Shown in pieces: positions 56,801-63,685 of a stretch of 64,000 nucleotides of DNA (positions are counted from its first letter, which is position 1; each line of letters starts with the position of its first letter). This stretch comes from Chitinophagales bacterium (lineage in GTDB: Bacteria; Bacteroidota; Bacteroidia; Chitinophagales; Chitinophagaceae): assembly GCA_026936105.1 (NCBI GenBank), contig JAIXKI010000023.1, forward strand, positions 99,484 through 163,483. The letters run 5' to 3'. Made by a program: the position numbers and the translations under genes. Below the pieces are notes generated by a model, which was not told the DNA's origin, made no database searches, and saw nothing but the letters and a program-made list of their open reading frames with translations.

Positions 56801-57159
56801 ACCCTTATCTGAGCAAGCATAGAGGACAGCTCGCTGACAGAAACGGTGCATTCCGCCCGTGGTACAATGAGTTGAATCTGAAGTTCGTTCAGGAAGTTTA
56901 TGCCAAGATCGGTAATCAGAGACATACACTGCAATTCAGCGCTGACATTTATAACATACCTAACCTCGTCAATAATTACTGGGGAGCAAGAAAGAGTTAT
57001 ACTGTGAACAACCCTCTGACATTATCAGGCGTTAGTGGCGGAGTTCCCTCATTCTACATTACTCCTTATCAGAACAAGCCAGTTACTTATTCATTTTTTA
57101 ACAATGTTTCCGTTTCAAATACATGGGCAATGCAACTTGGTCTGAAATACCTGTTCTAA
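53869..57159 (+). CDS. Oar-like TonB-dependent outer-membrane receptor
   Basis: 1096-aa outer-membrane protein: signal peptide about 1-21 (LASTFLFAQ). A carboxypeptidase-regulatory-like domain (about 22-105) has SSITGSVRDNNDQPLVGATV and TTISTKDGFFVLNGL. A plug domain (about 125-230) follows, with RSIADFTSAVPQANGFSFGG, IMIDGANLNNSFG and GGNNPISLDAVDEV, and then a long beta-barrel ending TWAMQLGLKYLF. No SusD partner is next to it, and its layout matches the Oar group (about 1000-1100 aa), which includes receptors for protein fragments or peptides rather than the SusC glycan group. Start set at 53869 because the upstream frame has no signal-peptide character. Confidence 0.9.
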   Translation: MLKRISILMLAVLASTFLFAQITTSSITGSVRDNNDQPLVGATVTATHLPSGTKYTTISTKDGFFVLNGLRIGGPYQVVIEFVGFKPTTFENITLRLGEPYDIRANMNVNEQVLENVLIATTAKKVSAERTGMSSVLNNRMLNSMPTLSRSIADFTSAVPQANGFSFGGRDPRYNNIMIDGANLNNSFGLSSDPFPGGGNNPISLDAVDEVSVTLAPYDVRQGNFTGANIAAITKSGTNTFHGDVYTYWRNEKLQGSKVAGGKAANPAYQSRAYGASLGGPIIKNKLFFFINGEFEKKPPSGGINFTATGGSGTGNPSSVSINDLKAVSDYLKSKFSYDPGPYDNFPAFKNENHKYIVKVDWNISDQHKLTLKYNDFYGLQDVLPSQSGGIAGADIATYGPKFSSSAMSFFNFIYSPEDIVKAGTIELNSRFSSRISNQFLATFTKIRSDKSKHGATFPAIDIMADYPSDKRNYISAGNEPFNGNNNKVHTDVMSFTDNFTYYTGKHTLTAGVTFEAQKVGNMFMPGSQGYYLFANVQDFLNNQAPLKFAQTYSLIKGQDAIFSAQLKISQLSAYIQDDINVSQNFKFSYGLRVDQPIYPEQPLENPATTQLSFRDGMHYSTGKWPKAAALFSPRASFRWDLYGDKSLIIRGGTGLFTGRIPFVYLTNVPTNSGMYQYSAKVLTTSSGVNMNNFLFNPDPKAYNPFYNTGLASSLPQYFPTSAGTVPSTNIVFADPNYKFPQVWRTDLGLEQRIGSSWKLTLEAMYTKDINATYMIDVNQKDPDGTVTTGSYSRGYFTSTAARRINLNVSNAILLTSDSKGSSFLFTAQLEKSFSKGWWGSLAYTYNYAANLTENPGSQAASTYNGNVTGGTLNDLQLANTARALPHHIVGMVSKRFDYAKHFSTTITLLYQGAKNGAYSYVYSGSVTNQGQNSANLMYIPKDAKNPNEVKFVDHSYGGVLFTAAQQAALFEDYINQDPYLSKHRGQLADRNGAFRPWYNELNLKFVQEVYAKIGNQRHTLQFSADIYNIPNLVNNYWGARKSYTVNNPLTLSGVSGGVPSFYITPYQNKPVTYSFFNNVSVSNTWAMQLGLKYLF

Positions 57160-57180
57160 AAGTTGTTTGCTCTTAAAATA

Positions 57181-57210
57181 AAAAACCCTTCCGGATGCGG
57201 AAGGGTTTTT
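57181..57210. terminator. Bidirectional terminator between convergent receptor and esterase genes
   Basis: AAAAACCCTTCC-ggatgc-GGAAGGGTTTTT is a near-perfect 12-bp stem flanked by A and T runs, so it can stop transcription from both sides. Confidence 0.93.
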
Positions 57211-57238
57211 CTTTTTGAATCTGTGAGAAAAATCTGTT

Positions 57239-58051
57239 CTACTTCCCCCACCCCCACTTTAAGAAAGAAGGCATCGCTTTGCCCCAGGTGGGGACATCAT
57301 GGCGGCCGTCTTTCAATTCCAGATAGGCAATATCCTTCTTCCCGTCATATCCTTTGGCAGTAAGTTCCTTGATCAGGTCAAGAGTATCATCAATAGAGTC
57401 TATGATACCATTGCCATTTCTGTCAAGAGTTTCATCTTTATTTCCGCATTGAAAAAAGAATTTCAATCCGGGTTCATATTTCCCGTTTCTTATTTGCAAA
57501 TGCATAATCCGGTGCTCTTCGTCTTTATAGTCAGGGTCATCCTGATCCAGCGAACGCCACCACAGAGAACCGGAGAATACTCCTGCCTTTTGAAACTCAT
57601 CCGGGTGGTTCCATACAATATCCAGGGCGCTTAACCCTCCCAATGAGAATCCGGCAAAAGCTTTCCCGCAAAAAGAAATATCAGGATCTTTTTGATAAAT
57701 GAACGGCAACAATTCATGAATGATGAACGAAGTGTAAAAGCAAGCTTTGGCGCCTCTCCCCTGGTAGTCTGGTTCCGAAGCTACCCCATATTCCATCTTC
57801 CTTTCCGCACCGGCATGAATGCCCACACAAAGCACCGGTTGTATCTTCTCCTCATAATAAAGATCCTGAAGTATCTGCACCAGGCCGAGATTCTTCATGT
57901 CCTGGCCGTCATTAATCAGCAGAAGATGCAATTTTCCTTCTTCCACCGGGATCACAGGCCAGTACATATCTATTTTGACTATTCTTTTTAAAAATTGCGA
58001 TGGGATCCAAATCGTTTCCGGTACGATAACGGGCTTGTCTGTTAAAGGCAT
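57239..58051 (-). CDS. Alpha/beta-hydrolase esterase (Esterase D-like)
   Basis: 270-aa hydrolase of the putative-esterase (EsterD/Fes-like) fold, without a signal peptide. The nucleophile is in FAGFSLGGLSALD (GxSxGG) and a catalytic His is likely in DGRHDVPTWG near the C-terminus. The oxyanion region is LLINDGQDM. An unusual EF-hand-like insertion, DRNGNGIIDSIDD, lies just after QCGNKDE and may bind calcium. It is divergent from the ATP-grasp gene and probably serves the same pathway as the ATP-grasp and carboxylate-amine ligase (inference). A TATTTTTG box ends 5 nt before the ATG. Confidence 0.82.
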   Translation of the reverse strand: MPLTDKPVIVPETIWIPSQFLKRIVKIDMYWPVIPVEEGKLHLLLINDGQDMKNLGLVQILQDLYYEEKIQPVLCVGIHAGAERKMEYGVASEPDYQGRGAKACFYTSFIIHELLPFIYQKDPDISFCGKAFAGFSLGGLSALDIVWNHPDEFQKAGVFSGSLWWRSLDQDDPDYKDEEHRIMHLQIRNGKYEPGLKFFFQCGNKDETLDRNGNGIIDSIDDTLDLIKELTAKGYDGKKDIAYLELKDGRHDVPTWGKAMPSFLKWGWGK

Positions 58052-58056
58052 ACCGC

Positions 58057-58064
58057 CAAAAATA
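58057..58064 (-). promoter_or_regulatory. TAnnTTTG -7 box abutting the esterase start codon
   Basis: Minus-strand TATTTTTG, exact consensus, 5 nt before the ATG at 58051. Another predicted leaderless gene. Confidence 0.5.
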
Positions 58065-58223
58065 GGGATTTCGCTCTTTTTCTCATCATGCTGCCTTTAA
58101 ATCATGGCAGGCCAGCCGGAAAGGGTTAATTTGTTTATATGGCTGCTAAAAAATAAATTTGGGAAAAGCCTGCCGCTTCTTAATTTTTGTATTATCACTA
58201 TTCATCACTATTAATAAACACTT

Positions 58224-59180
58224 ATGAGAAAAATCGGAGTTTTATTTGGAAGGGAACGCTCATTCCCCACCGCATTTGTAGAGAGAGTAAACAGTAAAGG
58301 CGTTTCCGGCGTGATTGCCGAGCCGGTGCGTATTGAAAAAGCATTACAGGGTGATCCGACCGGATATGCAGTAATCATTGACCGTATTTCACAGGACATT
58401 CCTTTTTACCGCACCTGGCTGAAAAATGCAGCTCTTACCGGAACTGCTGTGATCAACAATCCGTTTTGGTGGAGCGCCGATGATAAATATTTTAATAACT
58501 GCCTGATGACAAAAGTGGGTGTTCCTGTTCCCAAGACGGCCATTCTTCCTTCAAGGGACCTGCCGACGGACACTACCGATGATTCTTTCAGTAATCTGGC
58601 TTATCCGCTTGACTGGGATTCCATCTTCCAGTATGTCGGTTTCCCGGCATACATGAAGCCTTTTGCAGGCGGCGGATGGAAAAATGTTTATAAACTCAAT
58701 AACGCCGAAGATTTTTTTCAGAAGCACAATGAGACCGGGCAACTGGTAATGTTGTTGCAGGAAGAGATTGTCTTCACTGAATACTATCGTTGTTACTGTA
58801 TCGGAGGCAAGCACGTCCGAATTATGTCCTATGAGCCGCGCAATCCGCATCATCTTCGCTATGTTGCCGACTTCAAACCTTCAGAGGAGAGTTTGCAAAA
58901 GATGACAGACATCGTTCTCCGCATCAATAAATACCTGGGATATGACTTCAACACCGTGGAACTGGCGATCCGTGATGGTATTCCTTATGCAATTGATTTC
59001 TGCAATCCCGCTCCTGATGCAGACCGGCACAGTGTAGGCGATGAGAACTTTGAATGGGTGGTGGAGACCGCTGCCAATTATGCCATAGAAAAAGCTTTAA
59101 GCATCAATGAGGGCGGTGATAATCTTACCTGGGGGGAATATTTAAAAAGAAGCAGTAATAAAGCAAGTCTTATCAGTTAA
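58224..59180 (+). CDS. ATP-grasp domain protein (amidoligase/RimK-like)
   Basis: 318-aa ATP-grasp enzyme that likely joins a carboxylate to an amine using ATP. The ATP-grasp core has YMKPFAGGGWKNVYKL (Lys of the ATP-binding strand), LLQEEIVFTEYYRCYCIGGKHVRI, and the metal-binding TVELAIRDGIPYAIDFCNPAPD near the C-terminus. The N-terminal Rossmann-like domain begins KIGVLFGRERSFPTAFVERVN. The group occurs in gene clusters with GCS2-type ligases. Here the GCS2 gene (59665) follows on the same strand after a small helical gene, so a short amide or peptide metabolite is the likely product (inference). Confidence 0.85.
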   Translation: MRKIGVLFGRERSFPTAFVERVNSKGVSGVIAEPVRIEKALQGDPTGYAVIIDRISQDIPFYRTWLKNAALTGTAVINNPFWWSADDKYFNNCLMTKVGVPVPKTAILPSRDLPTDTTDDSFSNLAYPLDWDSIFQYVGFPAYMKPFAGGGWKNVYKLNNAEDFFQKHNETGQLVMLLQEEIVFTEYYRCYCIGGKHVRIMSYEPRNPHHLRYVADFKPSEESLQKMTDIVLRINKYLGYDFNTVELAIRDGIPYAIDFCNPAPDADRHSVGDENFEWVVETAANYAIEKALSINEGGDNLTWGEYLKRSSNKASLIS

Positions 59181-59236
59181 AAAGATGAGAGGAATTGGTA
59201 ATTGGGAATTTCAACTCAGTGAGAAATGTTTAAATA

Positions 59237-59638
59237 ATGTTTATGAACTATAGAGGGTACAAAGATCTGGAATGTTATATCCATGCAAGGCAACTGCGGC
59301 AATTTGTGTCATCTCTGGTCAACAAGTTCCCGGGTCATGAAAAGTTTTTATTAACAAATCAAATTCTGGATTCTTCCAGGTCTGTTACCAGTAACATAGC
59401 GGAAGGTTATGGAAGATACACTTATGCTGATACCCGGAACTTTTTTATCATAGCAAGAGGTTCCTTAACCGAAACAATGGAGCATCTTGCTACGGCTTAT
59501 GATGAAGGTTATATCACTCTGGAAGAGTTGACAAACGGAGAAACAAAATGTGAAACAGTTTTCAAGCTGATTAACGGATATATTTCATTTCTGGATAAAT
59601 CAATAAGGCAATTAGCCGGAGCTAAATTAAATTCCTAA
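59237..59638 (+). CDS. Four-helix-bundle protein (23S rRNA intervening-sequence type)
   Basis: 133-aa helical protein of the family encoded by 23S rRNA intervening sequences and found free in many Bacteroidota genomes. Characteristic text: NYRGYKDLECYIHARQL, FPGHEKFLLTNQILDSSRSVTSNIAEGYGRYT, FFIIARGSLTETMEHLATAYDEGYI. The gene is framed by a degenerate inverted repeat (59191-59211 and 59627-59647), suggesting that it moved in between the ATP-grasp and GCS2 genes. Function unknown. ATG at 59243 is an alternative start. Confidence 0.85.
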   Translation: MFMNYRGYKDLECYIHARQLRQFVSSLVNKFPGHEKFLLTNQILDSSRSVTSNIAEGYGRYTYADTRNFFIIARGSLTETMEHLATAYDEGYITLEELTNGETKCETVFKLINGYISFLDKSIRQLAGAKLNS

Positions 59639-59664
59639 TTCCAAAACCCTAATTACATAATACT

Positions 59665-60777
59665 ATGAGTCAGAATTACAAAACCTTCACTCTCGGGGTT
59701 GAAGAAGAATACATGGTGCTGGACCCTGCCACAAGGGAATTGAAAAGCCATAAGCAGAAGATCGTTCAGGAAGGCCAGAAGGTGATCAAGGACAAAGTGA
59801 AAGCGGAAATGCACCAGGCTGTTGTGGAAGTGGGTACAGATATCTGTGCCGATGCTGATGAAGCACACAAAGACGTATCCATTCTCCGGAGAACGATCTA
59901 TGAAATTGCTAAAAGCCTGGGGTTGGGAATAGGCGCTTCCGGAACTCATCCTTTCAGCCATTGGGAAAGCCAATTGATCACAGATCATGCACGGTATAAT
60001 GAGATCGTAAATGAATTACAGGAAGCAGCCCGTAGCAACCTGATCTTCGGCCTGCATGTGCATGTGGGAATGGAAAGCAGGGAAATGGCCAATCATATTG
60101 CCAATTCCACCCGGTATTTTCTTCCTCATATTTATGCTTTAAGTACCAACTCCCCTTTTTGGGAAGGAAGATTGACCGGCTATAAATCGTTCCGCACCAA
60201 AGTATTTGATAAATTTCCCCGAACCGGCATACCGGAAAGTTTTGAAAGCATAGAAGCGTATGATAATTTTGTCAAGATACTTATCAAGACCAACTGCATT
60301 GATAATGCAAAGAAAATATGGTGGGATCTGAGAGTACATCCTTTTTTCAATACTGTTGAATTCCGGATATGTGATGTGCCTTTAACGGTAGATGAGACCA
60401 TTGCGCTGGCTTCACTATTCCAGGCTGTATGTGCCCGCATCTATATGCTTCGTTCAAAAAATTTAAACTTTATCCAATATTCCCGGGCATTGATCAATGA
60501 AAATAAATGGAGGGCCAGCCGATATGGTATTGACGGAAGGCTGATAGATTTCGGGAAAGAAGAAGAGATCAATACCCGGTCATTGATCTATGAGCTGCTC
60601 GAATTTGTTGACCCGGTGCTGGATCAATTGGGCAGCCGCCACAGGATAGCATACGTCAATAAGATACTGGAAGAAGGCACCGGCGCTGACCGGCAATTAG
60701 CTGTCTTTTATAAAACAAAAAATCTTACCGGCGTAGTGGATTACATTCAGGAACAATTTTTAAGCGGAATCCAATGA
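59665..60777 (+). CDS. GCS2-type carboxylate-amine ligase (YbdK family)
   Basis: 370-aa member of the glutamate-cysteine ligase family 2 (COG2170), ATP-dependent formation of an amide on a glutamate-like carboxylate. Family motifs: FTLGVEEEYMVLDPATREL (metal-binding Glu), VEVGTDICADADE, LGIGASGTHPFSHWE, IFGLHVHVGMESREMA, RYFLPHIYALSTNSPFWEGRLTG, IWWDLRVHPFFNTVEFRICDVPLTVDET and ENKWRASRYGIDGRLIDF. E. coli YbdK has weak glutamate-cysteine ligase activity, and the substrate in clusters like this one is not known. Same strand as the ATP-grasp gene. Confidence 0.92.
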   Translation: MSQNYKTFTLGVEEEYMVLDPATRELKSHKQKIVQEGQKVIKDKVKAEMHQAVVEVGTDICADADEAHKDVSILRRTIYEIAKSLGLGIGASGTHPFSHWESQLITDHARYNEIVNELQEAARSNLIFGLHVHVGMESREMANHIANSTRYFLPHIYALSTNSPFWEGRLTGYKSFRTKVFDKFPRTGIPESFESIEAYDNFVKILIKTNCIDNAKKIWWDLRVHPFFNTVEFRICDVPLTVDETIALASLFQAVCARIYMLRSKNLNFIQYSRALINENKWRASRYGIDGRLIDFGKEEEINTRSLIYELLEFVDPVLDQLGSRHRIAYVNKILEEGTGADRQLAVFYKTKNLTGVVDYIQEQFLSGIQ

Positions 60778-60972
60778 TGAGGTGAAACGGGAAATGAAAG
60801 TCTGTTTTGACGACAAAAGGCATTCAATATCATCTGTCAGTTATAAAGTTCCCGAAGATCCAAAAGAAATGATAATTATGCACACAAACCGTCCGGTTTT
60901 TTGAAGCAGCCTTAAAATTGCGTATTTTGTATCAGGAACTTCATCTTTTCTTTCACCCTAAACCATCTGATC

Positions 60973-61779
60973 ATGTTCCGAAACTTAAAGACCTACCTGG
61001 TACTGGCGGTGATCCTTGCGGCTGCAGTACTCCTGATCTTAAATAAATTTCTTGCTTATGGTTTGATCGTCGGTGGTGTGGGTTTTGCCGCTGTATTATT
61101 GTACCAGGCTTTCATGAAACAAAAAGATGATGAGATCAATCAACTCAGAAATCAATTAAAGGAAGTGGATAAAACCACCGCTTCACTGAAAGAAGAAAAT
61201 ACCGAATTACGAAGCAGGAAGCTGAATATCTCTGAAATAAAAAGTGTGGTGGATCTCGGACTGATGGAAGTGAATGCCAATTTTACCAGGGTATGGAATG
61301 ATAAAAGTGAATATCAGGGGAAATCTATCCGCTTTTTAGGCGCTTTGCAGGTCAGCATTGTTGCCAAATATGGTTTAGACATGAAAGACCTGAAGGTGAA
61401 GTTTGATCCCGATAAAAATGAGCTGACGGTTGCCAATATTCAGCCCAAATTTCTTTCTTTCTCCGACCTGAATTATGACTGGAAAATTGCAGAAGTTCTT
61501 ATGTACAGCATCCCGCTGGTGGGAGAAAAGCATTGGCAGACCACCAAAGACCTTGAAGCGCTGAACAGTGAATTGAAGGAAAACTACCGCAAGCATATCA
61601 ATGAAGAAGTGAAGAATGGCCCGGTAGAAATGGAATGGGTGCTCACTCCTCTGAAAAAACAAGTGGCATCGGCACTGGAGCTGATGCTCGGCGCCAACGG
61701 AAGAAAGATCATCGTGGTGGATAGTTTTGATGATTCTTTCAAAGCTTTGGCAGAATACACCGATGCTGAAGGTGCATAA
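60973..61779 (+). CDS. DUF4230-like membrane-anchored protein
   Basis: 268 aa. Two adjacent hydrophobic stretches at the N-terminus (about 9-25 YLVLAVILAAAVLLILN and 30-46), a coiled-coil segment (about 50-85, KQKDDEINQLRNQLKEVDKTT), then a compact domain. The central block SIRFLGALQVSIVAKYGLDMKDLKVKFDPDKNELTVANIQPKFLSF resembles DUF4230, a beta-strand-rich domain with a G-ID-like centre. Function unknown. The match is by eye and moderate. Confidence 0.55.
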   Translation: MFRNLKTYLVLAVILAAAVLLILNKFLAYGLIVGGVGFAAVLLYQAFMKQKDDEINQLRNQLKEVDKTTASLKEENTELRSRKLNISEIKSVVDLGLMEVNANFTRVWNDKSEYQGKSIRFLGALQVSIVAKYGLDMKDLKVKFDPDKNELTVANIQPKFLSFSDLNYDWKIAEVLMYSIPLVGEKHWQTTKDLEALNSELKENYRKHINEEVKNGPVEMEWVLTPLKKQVASALELMLGANGRKIIVVDSFDDSFKALAEYTDAEGA

Positions 61780-61947
61780 AGCCGGTAAAATTTTAAACTC
61801 TCTTCGTCATTACATCGCTGTCTTTACTGATTACTGACATTGTCAATTCAATGTGATAACAAAAAAAACTGCAGCGCCGCTTTCCCCCTCATGATGATCA
61901 ATTAAATCTGTCAGTAAACTTCATCTCTGAAAAAGAATTCAAAATTC

Positions 61948-61980
61948 TTTGTAACCTTTTCTTTCCCTGCCTACCCTAAT
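61948..61980 (+). promoter_or_regulatory. Putative ECF-sigma promoter of the 62 kb lipoprotein gene
   Basis: TTTGTAACCTT (61948-61958), 12-nt spacer, CTACCCTAAT (61971-61980). Both boxes and the spacing are the same as in the site at 62922-62954 upstream of the sigma gene. The ATG at 62010 is 29 nt downstream. The form (GTAACC then CTACC) resembles ECF-type -35/-10 elements. That a nearby sigma factor uses it is an inference. Confidence 0.75.
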
Positions 61981-62009
61981 CAATCATTAACCACACAAAA
62001 AATACAACA

Positions 62010-62675
62010 ATGAAAACAATCGCATTAAATGGGTCATTCAGCCCTGTAAAAAGAATTGCAGCGATCATTTTAGCTGCCACCATTATGGTCTTCACTATGC
62101 AGAGCTGTAAGAAAGACAGTACATCACCCTTAGAAAGTTCAAAGTACGTCGAACTGAATTCAACCATGCACAACTTGTGGGCAGAGCATATGCAGTGGAC
62201 CTATGCAACCGTTGATGCATTTTTCAATAATCAAACCGGTCTTCAGGCATCACTGGACCGCCTGCTGCAAAATCAAAAAGATATTGGCGCTGCCATCGTT
62301 CCTTACTATGGACAGGCTGCCGGCGATCAACTCGCTGCACTTCTGACCGAACATATCCAGGGAGCAGTTCCCGTACTTCAGGCAGCACAAGCCGGCGACC
62401 AGCCAGCATTGCAGAAAGCTCTTAACGACTGGCATCAGAATGCTCAGGACATTGCTGACTTCCTTGTTGCCGCAAATCCGAAAAACTGGGAATCCGGTGA
62501 TATGAGGGATATGATGAAAGGGCACATTGATCAGACAACCACCTACGCAGTGGATCTGCTGCAGGGTAATTATAAAAAGGCCATTGAAGATTATGGAGAG
62601 GCTTTTGACCACATGATGATGATGGCCGGCATGCTCAGCGAAGGGATCGCAAAACAATTTCCGAACAAGTTTTAA
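62010..62675 (+). CDS. Secreted lipoprotein of an unnamed conserved family
   Basis: 221 aa with a lipobox near residue 33 (TIMVFTMQSC) after a signal region. The mature protein is helical and keeps a pattern I recall from secreted proteins in Bacteroidota and Bacillota, sometimes mislabelled as glycosyltransferase: LWAEHMQWTYATVDAFF, RLLQNQKDIGAAIVPYYG, LLTEHIQGAVPVLQAAQAGD, WHQNAQDIADFLVAANPKNW, MMKGHIDQTTTYAVDLL and a HMMMMAGMLSEGIAKQFPNKF end. Function unknown; four-helix, haem- or metal-binding is only a guess from its His pattern. It has a strong terminator and the shared promoter above. Confidence 0.7.
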   Translation: MKTIALNGSFSPVKRIAAIILAATIMVFTMQSCKKDSTSPLESSKYVELNSTMHNLWAEHMQWTYATVDAFFNNQTGLQASLDRLLQNQKDIGAAIVPYYGQAAGDQLAALLTEHIQGAVPVLQAAQAGDQPALQKALNDWHQNAQDIADFLVAANPKNWESGDMRDMMKGHIDQTTTYAVDLLQGNYKKAIEDYGEAFDHMMMMAGMLSEGIAKQFPNKF

Positions 62676-62738
62676 GATCACAAGATGAAAGAAGAATTAA
62701 GGGTATAAGGATAGTCCGTTGTTTTTCAAATGAAGAAA

Positions 62739-62770
62739 GAGGGGAATTTCAATTCCCCTCAATTTTTTTT
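62739..62770 (+). terminator. Terminator after the lipoprotein gene
   Basis: Stem GAGGGGAAT/ATTCCCCTC (9 bp) with a 4-nt loop, followed by eight T. The gap 62676-63034 holds this terminator and the ECF-type promoter at 62922-62954, and no gene. Confidence 0.92.
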
Positions 62771-62921
62771 AATGGGGCCGGCTCTTTAAACGTATTCCGG
62801 TCCATCAACTTTAAAAAAGATAATAATTCATGGGAGTAAGGGTATTGTTTTTTGTCTTTACATCCTAAAAATGAATAGGTTATATATAAATTTCACTTAT
62901 TTTCATCCGCAGAAAAGAAAA

Positions 62922-62954
62922 TTTGTAACCTTCGGGCACTTCATCTACCCTAAT
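62922..62954 (+). promoter_or_regulatory. Putative ECF-sigma promoter of the sigma gene (autoregulatory)
   Basis: TTTGTAACCTT (62922-62932), 12-nt spacer, CTACCCTAAT (62945-62954), the same sequence elements and spacing as the site at 61948-61980. It lies 80 nt before the ATG at 63035 and is downstream of a terminator, so it serves the sigma gene. If the ECF sigma at 63035 uses it, the gene would be autoregulated. Confidence 0.75.
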
Positions 62955-63034
62955 ATATTGAAAACGGGAAAAGATAATGGAAGGCATCAAAAAGCATGAA
63001 ATTATCTGAAATGAGTTCTTAAGAAATCAACAAC

Positions 63035-63685
63035 ATGGATTCATTTGAAAAATTGACGGAACAAGAGATCATTGAGCGAATCTCAAAAGGTGAAAAAGTA
63101 TTGTATGAGATCATAGTAAGAAAATACAACCCGTATCTGTACAAGATCGGAAGGTCTTACGATTATGGTCATGAAGACACACAGGATCTGATGCAGGACA
63201 CTTTCGTAGATGCTTACAAAAGCCTGCCGCAGTTTGAGGGACGCTCAAATTTCAAGACCTGGATCATTCGCATTATGATGAATAATTGTTACAGGAAAAG
63301 GGAAAAGTCAAGTTTTAAAAACGAAGTCATGAAAGGAAATATCAATGAACAGGCCAAGCCGGCATTCAACAGCGCCAACAACGATCTGAACAAAATGATC
63401 CACAACAATGAGCTGGGCAAGGTGATCGAAAGAGCGCTGGGCAAAATACCGGAAGATTACCGTATGGTATTTTCCTTAAGGGAAATGAATGGCCTGAATG
63501 TAGCCGAAACAGCAGATCTGCTGAACATCAGCGAAAGCAATGTGAAGGTTCGTCTGAACCGTGCAAAAGCTATGTTGCGCAATGAGATTCAGAGAGAATA
63601 CAGCGCCGAAGAACTTTTTGAATTCAATCTGGTCTATTGCGATGCAATGGTAAATAGAGTAATGAAAAAAATAAATGAACTATGA
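63035..63685 (+). CDS. ECF-type RNA polymerase sigma factor
   Basis: 216 aa. Region 2: LYEIIVRKYNPYLYKIGRSYDYGHEDTQDLMQDTFVDAYKSLPQFEGRSNFKTWIIRIMMNNCYRKREK. Region 4: IERALGKIPEDYRMVFSLREMNGLNVAETADLLNISESNVKVRLNRAKAMLRNEI, a clear helix-turn-helix. Its own upstream region has the bipartite motif also found before the 62 kb lipoprotein, so I predict an autoregulated small regulon. No anti-sigma gene is next to it; the next gene, folE, overlaps its stop by 4 bp (ATGA). Control of GTP cyclohydrolase by this operon is therefore possible. Confidence 0.92.
   Translation: MDSFEKLTEQEIIERISKGEKVLYEIIVRKYNPYLYKIGRSYDYGHEDTQDLMQDTFVDAYKSLPQFEGRSNFKTWIIRIMMNNCYRKREKSSFKNEVMKGNINEQAKPAFNSANNDLNKMIHNNELGKVIERALGKIPEDYRMVFSLREMNGLNVAETADLLNISESNVKVRLNRAKAMLRNEIQREYSAEELFEFNLVYCDAMVNRVMKKINEL

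Noticed and set aside
60794-60904. 36-aa plus-strand open frame after the GCS2 ligase
   Set aside because: No recognisable start context, domain or conservation evidence; could be chance.
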